Assembly (NCBI GenBank): GCA_964352225.1
Contig: CAYGRM010000109.1
Location: forward strand, 1-17,700
Origin: CAJQQY01 sp964352225
GTDB lineage: Bacteria; Bacteroidota; Bacteroidia; Chitinophagales; Saprospiraceae
DNA: 17,700 nucleotides
Direction: 5' to 3'
Under the pieces are notes generated by a model, which was not told the origin of the DNA, ran no database searches, and saw only the letters and a list, made by a program, of their open reading frames with translations. Of the stretch, positions 7,957 through 14,916 are shown piece after piece (position 1 is the stretch's first letter; each line of letters opens with the position of its first letter). A program made the translations under genes and the position numbers.

Positions 7957-8123
7957 AAAAGAGGCTGTCTCATAAGTGAATAATTAAAAACTAGCATAGA
8001 ATTTTTATTACCACATAGGAACATAGGGCATATAAGATTTGGTCTATCTGACCTATGTTCCTATGTGGTAAAATTTAATTTTGGTCATAGTTTTCTAATT
8101 TTACTTATGAGACAGTCTCTTTT
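7957..8123. repeat. 167-bp MITE-like imperfect hairpin
   Basis: The ends are inverted copies: CTGTCTCATAAGT at 7965-7977 is the exact complement of 8103-8115, extended outward by AAAAGAG/CTCTTTT. The interior continues as an imperfect inverted repeat and contains a perfect 19-base pair, TACCACATAGGAACATAGG at 8009-8027 with its complement at 8052-8070. No protein is encoded. The terminal sequence resembles ends of insertion sequences that begin GAG-x-CTGTCTCA, so a non-autonomous element is likely; no clear target duplication is visible. It lies between two convergent genes and its right end runs into ten or more Ts, so it may also act as a terminator for both. Confidence 0.75.
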
Positions 8124-8137
8124 TTTTTTGAAAAAAA

Positions 8138-9946
8138 CTAACTCAACTCTTCCTCAATTTTTACAATCACTTCCTTGGCACTATTATAAGTTTCTTGCAT
8201 TGCCGCTGAATTATCCATGCCAGCAAAAAGTGCCATTTCGCAAGTTTTGATGATTTTGATAAAACTGTCGATATGATTTTGAGAAACATTCAACGATTGT
8301 AATTTATCTTGAATATTCGCTTTGGATAATTCGGAAATTGGGATTTTTAATTTATCACAAACATAACCAAATGAAGCTCTCGATACTTCATCATAAAATG
8401 CTTTTGAATTTTGAGTAGTCATAAATTTTTCCGCTTGGGATAATTTTTCCACCGCCACTTTTTGTGCTCGTTGCATTTTTAATAATTCAAAATCAATAGA
8501 GCCTTCTCGAATTAATTTTTGCCGATAAAGCAAAGCACCTCCTAAAAATAAAAATGGAAGCAAAGTCAATACCCAAAAGAGTGGCGACCCAAAAAAGTAT
8601 TTTCCTTTTTCAGAAAAAGTCGTTTCAGTTTTAATGGAAACAAAATCAGGTTTGGCTACTCCTTTTTCAACAATACTTGATGTACGTTTTTTTCGACCTT
8701 TTTTGACATTCACTTCTAAAGGATTTACCCCTAAGGTGATAAATTTTAAACTATCTGTGTTGTAATAAGTGAATCGTGGTTGAACAGAGTAATTTCCAGG
8801 ATTTAAAGGAAGGGCTTGATATTCTAATATTTTCCGACCATAAATTTCTCCACCTTTCTCAAAAGTAGTTTCTTCTAAAATTCGTGGTTCGTACACTTCA
8901 AAATTTTCTCCTAATTCCATTTGAGGAGAAAGAATTCTTTTCAAATCTCCATTGCCTTGAATTGACATGGTAATGACCATCGCATCGTCGGTGGAGAGGT
9001 TTCGATTATTGACCGAGGCCTTCATTTCGTAGGTTCCTACTGCTCCGCTGAAGTTAGGAGGAATACTGTCGGCAGGAAATGCAATGACATTTATGTTGAC
9101 AGAATCAACTTGGTAAGGAATATATTTTACTTCATTAAAAAAGAAACTTCGACGTTGACCAGGTTCGGATTTTCCTAATCGAAGGTTGAGCGGATCGATG
9201 GTTAATAGACCTGCTTGCTGTGGGAATAAGGCAACTCGTTTGAATATTTTAGTCGCATACATTTCTCCATCAATTTCTTCTTGCATAGTTCGATAACTAA
9301 ATTGACGAATATCCTGAGCAAAAAATCCATTATATTCAGGATCTTCTCCCATATCGTAACTTTCGATATTTACCTTGGTGTATAATTTATAATCGACGGT
9401 GATTTGCTGACCAATTCGAGCAACCGTAGTGCTGGGTTCTGCTAAAACAAAAAAGTCATTTTCAGTATCTATTTCTCCGGGATTGAGTTCTTTCTTTTTG
9501 ACTACTTCAATAGAAATTGGTTTGGTTTTCATTTCTTTTCCATTGACGATTGCTGTTGCTGAACCGATTGTGTATTGTCCAGGTTCTTTTGCTTTTACAT
9601 TGTAGGCAACAGTATAAGAAGTGCTTCCTTTTCCATTGATGAAAGTAGAAGATTGTCGCTTGGATGGGGATCCAACTTGATTAAACCCACGCCAAGCAGG
9701 AGGAGTTAATCGATCCCAAGTGGCGTTTGTTAAGGTAAAAGAAACGGTGAAGTATTGATCTTCCTCAATTTTTTTAGCATCAGTCTCTGCAGTAAAAGTT
9801 ACATTGCTTTGAGCAGATAAATAAAATGGAAAAAGGAAAACAAGAAGTAGAAAGTAAAGCTTAGATATATTTTTTCTAATGTTTAACGCAGAAGTAGATG
9901 CGATTTTAAGCAATGTAAAGGTATTGTTATGAAAAAATATATTCAT
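8138..9946 (-). CDS. batD: BatD, full-length
   Basis: A 602-residue BatD-family protein and the last visible gene of the bat cluster. A hydrophobic signal segment at about 30-45 (YFLLLVFLFPFYLSAQ) follows a long n-region, so the true start may be later than ATG 9946. The mature part has several beta-sandwich domains: the first has TFTAETDAKKIEEDQYF and GKGSTSYTVAYN, and later ones carry FSGAVGTYEMKASVNN and QGNGDLK. One membrane helix (about 453-474, PLFWVLTLLPFLFLGGALLY) precedes a cytoplasmic helical tail of about 128 residues with ASFGYVCDKL. Known BatD proteins share this layout: large periplasmic region, one helix, helical tail. They are thought to work with the VWA proteins BatA and BatB. 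It is 83 bases from the mini-BatD gene, with a hairpin between. Confidence 0.9.
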   Translation of the reverse strand: MNIFFHNNTFTLLKIASTSALNIRKNISKLYFLLLVFLFPFYLSAQSNVTFTAETDAKKIEEDQYFTVSFTLTNATWDRLTPPAWRGFNQVGSPSKRQSSTFINGKGSTSYTVAYNVKAKEPGQYTIGSATAIVNGKEMKTKPISIEVVKKKELNPGEIDTENDFFVLAEPSTTVARIGQQITVDYKLYTKVNIESYDMGEDPEYNGFFAQDIRQFSYRTMQEEIDGEMYATKIFKRVALFPQQAGLLTIDPLNLRLGKSEPGQRRSFFFNEVKYIPYQVDSVNINVIAFPADSIPPNFSGAVGTYEMKASVNNRNLSTDDAMVITMSIQGNGDLKRILSPQMELGENFEVYEPRILEETTFEKGGEIYGRKILEYQALPLNPGNYSVQPRFTYYNTDSLKFITLGVNPLEVNVKKGRKKRTSSIVEKGVAKPDFVSIKTETTFSEKGKYFFGSPLFWVLTLLPFLFLGGALLYRQKLIREGSIDFELLKMQRAQKVAVEKLSQAEKFMTTQNSKAFYDEVSRASFGYVCDKLKIPISELSKANIQDKLQSLNVSQNHIDSFIKIIKTCEMALFAGMDNSAAMQETYNSAKEVIVKIEEELS

Positions 9947-9976
9947 GTTTATTTTTTGAAAAATGCTGCTGAAAGT

Positions 9977-10013
9977 GAAAATTCAGCAGGTGATTCTATC
10001 TCACCTGCTGAAT
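9977..10013 (-). terminator. Hairpin between mini-BatD and BatD genes
   Basis: ATTCAGCAGGTGA (9981-9993) pairs perfectly with TCACCTGCTGAAT (10001-10013) around a 7-base loop. On the minus strand the stem is followed by TTT-CAC-TTT, a weak T tract. It lies between two same-direction genes, so it may be a partial terminator that lowers batD expression or a processing site. Confidence 0.6.
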
Positions 10014-10029
10014 GAATAAAAAAAGGAAA

Positions 10030-10668
10030 TTATATTTTATAAACCTTTCCTTTCTTCTTTGATTTCTTTTTGCTTTTCTTCTCCGTTCCTTCTCCTTCTT
10101 TTTCTTCACCTTCTTGTTGTGGTATTTCTAATTTTGGAAATTCACGAAGTTGGAAAAAATCATCCAAGGGGAAATTGAAGAAATCATCAGATGGCGAATT
10201 GAAAAAATCATTTGGCGCAGAGTCAAAAATATCAAAATGATTAGGAGTCTTTCGATTTGGTTTTTGAATAATACCGTCGGGGTTATCTAAAACCAATATT
10301 TCAATAGGCTGTGTTTCTAGGGTCATTCCATCTGCTTCAATAAAAGCAGGTTCAAGGTAAAAATTACCAATGGATTTTGGTTGCAAATAATAAGTGTAAG
10401 AAATACTTTGAGTAGTTTCCCCATTCGTCATGCTAAAGCTACTTGATTGATTTGGGCCACCCACGATATCAAAATTTTTAAAGTTAGGTGCTTCAAATTT
10501 TTGTCCTTTGGCATTTTTCAAGGTGAAAGTAACTTCAATATAATTTCCTAAAAGAACCTCGGTATTACTTACCTCGATAGAAAACTGAGGTTCCGTTTTG
10601 ATGATCTCTGCACTCATTTGAAAAGTGAGGAACATTAAAAAACAACTTAAGTTGACTAACTTTTTCAT
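10030..10668 (-). CDS. Short BatD-like protein with one beta domain and a basic tail
   Basis: A signal peptide MKKLVNLSCFLMFLTFQMSA precedes a single domain (mature residues to about 128) that matches the N-terminal domain of BatD closely: GNYIEVTFTLKNA, FEAPNFKNFDIVGGPNQSSS, TNGETTQSISYTYYLQP. I chose ATG 10668 because the upstream ATG 10707 adds a non-signal extension. The rest is unusual: three spaced repeats of the D/N-D-FF kind (PNDFFNSPSDDFF and LDDFF) and then a lysine-rich tail (KKSKKKSKKKGKVYKI). There is no membrane helix, so it should be a soluble periplasmic protein of 212 residues, about a third the length of BatD. It is separate from BatD, with its own signal peptide, and so is not a frameshifted fragment. 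A duplicated domain with a partner-binding role in the bat complex is inference. Confidence 0.8.
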   Translation of the reverse strand: MKKLVNLSCFLMFLTFQMSAEIIKTEPQFSIEVSNTEVLLGNYIEVTFTLKNAKGQKFEAPNFKNFDIVGGPNQSSSFSMTNGETTQSISYTYYLQPKSIGNFYLEPAFIEADGMTLETQPIEILVLDNPDGIIQKPNRKTPNHFDIFDSAPNDFFNSPSDDFFNFPLDDFFQLREFPKLEIPQQEGEEKEGEGTEKKSKKKSKKKGKVYKI

Positions 10669-10744
10669 TTCTTTATTTTTAATATTTTTTAAATAATAAT
10701 ATCCCAATTAAATTAAAATCAAGGTTCCCTCATCACTCAAGTAA

Positions 10745-11461
10745 TCACCAATCCTTTTCAGGTTTTTGTCCATTTCCTTTTGCTTTTCGCATTTTTTCTT
10801 GAACCTTTTTTTCTTCGTCATCCATGATTTTCAAAAGCTCTAACGCTTCCTCTTTACTCAGATCTTTTGGTTGCTCTTGCGGTTGTTCTTGTTGATCTTT
10901 TTGTTGGTCACTTTGTTCTTGCTCTTGCTGTTGCTCTTCCTGCTGTTCTTCTTGTTGCTGCTCTTCTTGTTCTTCTTGATCCTGATCTTGCTGTTGCTGC
11001 TGCTGTTCTTGTTGTTGCATTTGAATCAGTCGTTGGGTGAGCGCTAAATTCTTTTTGGTATCCATATCATTTGGATTAAGTCGCAAAGAATTTTTGTAAG
11101 CTTCTACACTTTTCTCTAAGCCTTTACCTTCTTCGGTTTGAGCTTTTTTGAAAAGAGAATTCCCTAGATTATAATAGGCATCAGCTTTTGTTTGATTGTC
11201 TTTGGCTAGTTCAGCAGCCGAAGAAAAATGTTGAATTGCTTCATCGTAGCCATCATTTTTATAAGTAGCATTCCCCAAGTTGAATTTACCTTTGATGTTC
11301 GAAGGATCTTTTGCTAAAGCCTTATAGTAATCTTCTGCTGCTTTAGCAAAATCATCTTCTTTATAAGCTTTGTTTCCTTCTCGCAATAATTTATGAGCCG
11401 TTTGGGAAAACGACCATTGAGAAATAAAACTTAGAATTAATACAAATATGATTTTTTTCAT
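10745..11461 (-). CDS. batC: BatC, periplasmic TPR protein
   Basis: A signal peptide (MKKIIFVLILSFISQWSFSQ, 1-20) is followed by TPR units in 24-145: REGNKAYKEDDFAKAAEDYYKA, FNLGNATYKNDGYDEAIQHF and DAYYNLGNSLFKKA with SVEAYKNSLRLNP. Residues 148-198 are a Gln/Glu-rich low-complexity linker. The last forty residues, beginning LSKEEALELLKIMDDEEKKVQ and ending EKDW, are the characteristic BatC tail. TPRs bind partner proteins, in this case probably the VWA or BatD proteins in the periplasm. The 238-residue length is normal. The Gln/Glu linker is a slippage-prone repeat at the DNA level. It is 132 bases after the preceding gene and may have its own promoter. Confidence 0.93.
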   Translation of the reverse strand: MKKIIFVLILSFISQWSFSQTAHKLLREGNKAYKEDDFAKAAEDYYKALAKDPSNIKGKFNLGNATYKNDGYDEAIQHFSSAAELAKDNQTKADAYYNLGNSLFKKAQTEEGKGLEKSVEAYKNSLRLNPNDMDTKKNLALTQRLIQMQQQEQQQQQQDQDQEEQEEQQQEEQQEEQQQEQEQSDQQKDQQEQPQEQPKDLSKEEALELLKIMDDEEKKVQEKMRKAKGNGQKPEKDW

Positions 11462-11513
11462 AGATTAAAATTACTAAAAAATATCATTCTTAAATATAAA
11501 ATCAAATCGATTA

Positions 11514-11544
11514 CAAAATTCGGAAATTGTATTTTTTTTGGCAA
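11514..11544 (-). promoter_or_regulatory. Possible Bacteroidota-type promoter for batC
   Basis: On the minus strand TTG (complement of 11542-11544) is followed after 20 bases by GAATTTTG (complement of 11514-11521). This fits the Bacteroidota -33 TTG, 19-21 base spacing and -7 TAnnTTTG pattern with one mismatch. It lies about 50 bases upstream of the batC ATG. Confidence 0.4.
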
Positions 11545-11593
11545 TAATTTTAACGAAAAAAAATACCAAAAAAATACCTTATAGTCCAAGAAC

Positions 11594-12763
11594 TTATTTC
11601 CCTAATTCATTCAAAAAAAACAAAATTATTGCTGCTAAAACTATTGCTGCCGAAACGATTCCACTCGTTCGAATGGGATTTTTAAAAACAGGAAAATAGG
11701 AATCTGTACTTTTAATTGCTGCGATCCCCGTTCCAATTAGAGTACTCAAAAATGAAATCCCAAAAAACAATCCATTGCCCGAAATCCAATAAAGCATCGA
11801 TGAAACAATATTTAAACTTCCCAACACCTCAATTGGTAAAGATGAATTAGCCGTTTCAAAAAATGCCCATCTGAATTTTTTATTTAAAAATCTAAACTTT
11901 AAAAATGGGCGAAAAAACCAAAAAATCATACCTGGAATCGAAACTAATAAGACTCCTATCCATACAACGTTGCCAAACTGTACTTGGTTTGCTAACAATA
12001 CATTTACAAAAAAGGTAAAACCTCCAACAACTAAGCTTGGACGAATTAAACCTTGACTATTTCCTGCGATCAAATTAAATAGCGTTTTCCATTTTGGAAC
12101 ATTTCGAGTGCGAGCCTCTAGCCAAAATGCTAATATATTTTGGTTTTGAGGTTCGAGTTGTACCGCGGTTTTTAAATGTGATTCAGCTGCTATAAAGTTT
12201 TTATTTTTCCAAAAAAGAGTAGCCTTAACTAAATGAGCTTGGACGTCTTCGGGAGACAAATTCAAGGCCTTATCTGCCAAAATTTGAGCTTGCTGATTGG
12301 TGCCAGATTCTTGTTCCAATAAACTTTTGAGTTGTAGAGCAGATTCGTTATTAGGATTGATTTTAAGGCTATGGTTGAGTAAAGCTGTGGCTTGTTTTAC
12401 TTGGTTAAAATGTAAATGTGATTTTGCTAGTTGCACGAAGTAATGACTCTCCATGGGGTTGATTCGAATAGCTGCTTCGAGATGATCTTTGGCTTTTCCA
12501 AAGTTTTCTTTTTGATTGAACAAAACACCCATTGCATAAAATAGTTGATCAGAATCGGGATGTGCTCCGATGGCGGTATAGCCAATTTGCTCAGCTTTGT
12601 CAAATTTTTTTAACTGGATTAAGGACAAAAGCATGAGAAAAAATGCTTCTTCATTTTCAGCATCATATTTTAATGCTTCGGTGGCTTCTTGGTAACAATT
12701 TTCGAATCGATCTAATTCGTAAAATTGAGAAGATCTTTGGAGGTGGTATTTAACTTTGCTCAT
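11594..12763 (-). CDS. Cytoplasmic TPR protein with C-terminal membrane segments, bat cluster
   Basis: A 389-residue protein with no signal peptide. The first 215 residues are TPR-like (YQEATEALKYDAENEEAFF, AKDHLEAAIRINP, ATALLNHSLKINPNNESAL, LADKALNLSPEDVQAHL). Then come about five hydrophobic segments near 240-258, 265-285, 311-328, 331-350 and 366-385. The TPR part is therefore predicted to be cytoplasmic and anchored to the inner membrane, the reverse of BatC. The ATG is two bases past the batB stop, so translation is probably coupled. I do not have a name for it; it is not BatE, which has a signal peptide, TPRs and an SH3 domain. Its role may be to couple the cytoplasmic MoxR ATPase or DUF58 protein to the membrane complex; that is inference. 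Confidence 0.8.
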   Translation of the reverse strand: MSKVKYHLQRSSQFYELDRFENCYQEATEALKYDAENEEAFFLMLLSLIQLKKFDKAEQIGYTAIGAHPDSDQLFYAMGVLFNQKENFGKAKDHLEAAIRINPMESHYFVQLAKSHLHFNQVKQATALLNHSLKINPNNESALQLKSLLEQESGTNQQAQILADKALNLSPEDVQAHLVKATLFWKNKNFIAAESHLKTAVQLEPQNQNILAFWLEARTRNVPKWKTLFNLIAGNSQGLIRPSLVVGGFTFFVNVLLANQVQFGNVVWIGVLLVSIPGMIFWFFRPFLKFRFLNKKFRWAFFETANSSLPIEVLGSLNIVSSMLYWISGNGLFFGISFLSTLIGTGIAAIKSTDSYFPVFKNPIRTSGIVSAAIVLAAIILFFLNELGK

Positions 12764-12765
12764 AG

Positions 12766-13791
12766 CTATTTGAACAAATCTTTTCCTCTCAAATATTTAT
12801 TTTTTCGATAAGAAATAAAAAATTCTGACAAAATAAAGAGTAAAGCTAAAGCGATAAACCATTGAAAATAACTGGCGTACTCGGTGAAAGAACGAGTTTC
12901 GAATTCTTGTTTTTCAATTTTTTCAATTCGACTTTGGAGAGCGGTAATAATTTGTTCTCCATCAGAGATATTAAAATATTCCCCAGCTCCAGCAGTAGCT
13001 AAGTCAGCAAGCATTTGTTCATTAATCGCAGTTCTGATGGTATTACCATCTTTATCTTTTTTGTAATCTGGAAATCCTTGAACCTCAATTGGAATCAATC
13101 CACCTTGCTGAGTTCCAACACCAATCGTAAAAATCATCAATCCATTTTCAAAGGCATCACCAGCTCGAGCAATGGCTTCGTCATCATGATTTTCTCCATC
13201 AGAAATAATGATTAGGGCTTTGTGTTGTTTGTTGGTTGGTTCGAAAGATTGCTCCGCCAAATCAATTGCTTCGCTGATGGCTGTTCCTTGTGTGGGAGCC
13301 ATATTGGTATTGGCACTTCGTAAAAAGAGTTGAGCAGCAGCATAATCAGTCGTCAATGGCATTTGTAAATAAGCATTACCAGCAAAAATTATTGTCCCAA
13401 TTCGTTCTCCTTTTAGTTCTTCGACGAGTTGTTGCGCAAATCGTTTGGCACGTTCTAGTCGATTAGGAGATATATCTGTCGCCAGCATACTTTGCGAAAT
13501 ATCCAAAGCAATAAATACATCTACACTTTTTCGTTTTGCTTTTTCTCGCTTGGCTCCCCATTGTGGATTAGCGTAGCCGATAATCAATGCTGTTAATCCT
13601 AACAATAGAATTACAAATTTGATTAAGTGTTTGTATTTACTGGTTTGTGGCGCTAGTTGCTCCATCAAACTTGAATCCGCAAACTTTGCCATTGCTCGTT
13701 TGCGCGCAAACCACATCCATAGAAATGCCCCAATTAAAATGGGAATAATTCCTAAAGCCAATAAATTTTCGAAGTGCTCGTAGCGAAACAT
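12766..13791 (-). CDS. batB: BatB, VWA-domain membrane protein
   Basis: Numbered from ATG 13791 (341 residues), it has two membrane helices near 10-28 and 55-73, a VWA domain from about 89, and a last helix near 309-327. The metal-binding MIDAS motif is complete: DISQS (Asp97, Ser99, Ser101), Thr170 (GTAIS) and Asp198 (SDGEN). The helix-helix-VWA-helix order with a long QMPLTTDYAAA region is the BatA/BatB layout. An ATG at 13842 would add 17 residues (MHFTGIGRVQLLVKKRQ), but they come from the inverted repeat upstream, so I rejected that start. The stop overlaps nothing, and the next gene begins two bases later. Confidence 0.93.
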   Translation of the reverse strand: MFRYEHFENLLALGIIPILIGAFLWMWFARKRAMAKFADSSLMEQLAPQTSKYKHLIKFVILLLGLTALIIGYANPQWGAKREKAKRKSVDVFIALDISQSMLATDISPNRLERAKRFAQQLVEELKGERIGTIIFAGNAYLQMPLTTDYAAAQLFLRSANTNMAPTQGTAISEAIDLAEQSFEPTNKQHKALIIISDGENHDDEAIARAGDAFENGLMIFTIGVGTQQGGLIPIEVQGFPDYKKDKDGNTIRTAINEQMLADLATAGAGEYFNISDGEQIITALQSRIEKIEKQEFETRSFTEYASYFQWFIALALLFILSEFFISYRKNKYLRGKDLFK

Positions 13792-13809
13792 CTGTCTTTT
13801 TTTTACAAG

Positions 13810-13911
13810 TAGCTGGACTCTCCCGATTCCAGTAAAATGCAATTTGAATTGTAGTTGGAATTTCCCAAGTTAGTTTTGAACTAATTTACTGGACTTGGGA
13901 GAGTCCAGCTA
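13810..13911. repeat. Inverted repeat between batA and batB carrying the batA stop
   Basis: TAGCTGGACTCTCCC (13810-13824) is the exact complement of 13897-13911, and the inner bases continue as CCAGTAAA/TTTACTGG; a small palindrome TTAGTT-TTG-AACTAA lies within. The TAG stop of batA is the last three bases of the element (13909-13911, minus strand), and its other end lies within a false N-terminal extension of batB. It may be a dispersed element with an RNA-processing or attenuator effect between the two VWA genes. Confidence 0.8.
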
Positions 13912-14916
13912 TGGTATCGTTCGGAAAATTGTATATCTCAACAAAATTTCCAAGACTAAAAATACAATTCCAAGTAAAGCGAAAAGGTAAAACTCTTCGC
14001 TGTATCTTTTTATTGAAGTGACTTCAATTTTTGTTTTTTCTAATTGATCGATGATTTGGTAAATTTCTTCTAAGCCTTCTTTGGAGACTGCTCGAAAATA
14101 TTGGCCGCCGGTCATTTTTGATAATTCACGTAGTAGGTTCTCATCAAAATTTACTTGCGACAATCCATAGACGTATTCTCCATTGCTTCGACGACGAATT
14201 GGAGTTCTAGCAGCACCTTTCGAACCAATTCCAATGGTGTAAACTTTTACTTCTAATTCTCTAGCAATTTCGCCAGCAGTCATTGGTTTTATGTATCCTG
14301 CATTATTATCTCCGTCGGTGAGAAGAATCACGATTTTACTTTTGGCTTCGCTATCTTTTAGTCGATTGACTGCGGTGGAAAGTCCCATCCCAATGGCGGT
14401 TCCATCTTCCAGAATTCCACATTGCAGACCATCTAAAAATTCTTTGAGGACTCGATGATCGGTTGTCAATGGACATTGCGTGAATGCTTCACCTGAAAAA
14501 ACGGCTAAACCAATTCGATCATATTTTCTTTTATCAATAAAATCTGCCGCAACATCTTTACTCACTTCCAATCGATCAGGGGTGAAATCTTGTGCCAACA
14601 TACTACTTGACAAATCCATTACCATCATGATGTCAACTCCGTCAGCGGTAATTTCTTCCTCCTTCAAAGTTAACTGAGGGCGAGCCATCGCAATAAATAA
14701 AGTGGCAACCGTTAAGGTGCGCAAAATGGGTAGCATGATTCTCAATTGACCACGCAAACTACTTTTTCCAAATGCCTCTAAACTTGGTAAATTCAAATTT
14801 GCATACCTTTTTTCTCTTTGGGTAAAATACCAAACCCCCATGATTGGAATTAGGACCAAACCTAAAAGCCAATATGGTGCGAGGAAATTATAGTTTTCTA
14901 AAAAAGGAATACTCAT
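13909..14916 (-). CDS. batA: BatA, VWA-domain membrane protein
   Basis: A 335-residue protein with two N-terminal helices (about 12-30 and 60-77), a VWA domain from about 94 and a C-terminal helix (310-329). The MIDAS is complete: DLSSS (Asp101, Ser103, Ser105), Thr173 in DGTAIGMGLS, and Asp201 in TDGDN. The insert GSKGAARTPIRRRSNGEYVYGLS is typical of BatA. The ATG overlaps the stop of the preceding gene as TAATG, indicating translational coupling. VWA domains bind partner proteins through a divalent cation; in this cluster BatA and BatB probably form one complex. The stop codon lies in an inverted repeat. Confidence 0.95.
   Translation of the reverse strand: MSIPFLENYNFLAPYWLLGLVLIPIMGVWYFTQREKRYANLNLPSLEAFGKSSLRGQLRIMLPILRTLTVATLFIAMARPQLTLKEEEITADGVDIMMVMDLSSSMLAQDFTPDRLEVSKDVAADFIDKRKYDRIGLAVFSGEAFTQCPLTTDHRVLKEFLDGLQCGILEDGTAIGMGLSTAVNRLKDSEAKSKIVILLTDGDNNAGYIKPMTAGEIARELEVKVYTIGIGSKGAARTPIRRRSNGEYVYGLSQVNFDENLLRELSKMTGGQYFRAVSKEGLEEIYQIIDQLEKTKIEVTSIKRYSEEFYLFALLGIVFLVLEILLRYTIFRTIP

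Noticed and set aside
7957..8123. CRISPR-like array
   Set aside because: The repeats are inverted copies forming one hairpin, not regularly spaced direct repeats with spacers, and no cas gene is nearby.
8065..8250. 61-codon open frame at the MITE-like element
   Set aside because: It is made of repeat sequence and the antisense of the batD 3' end, with no sign of a real protein.
8138..10668. The two BatD-like genes as one gene broken by a frameshift
   Set aside because: Each has its own signal peptide and its own copy of the first domain, and a hairpin lies between them.
13792..13842. Longer batB start giving 17 more N-terminal residues
   Set aside because: The extra residues are the translation of the inverted repeat between batA and batB, and the ATG at 13791 gives the usual BatB N-terminus.
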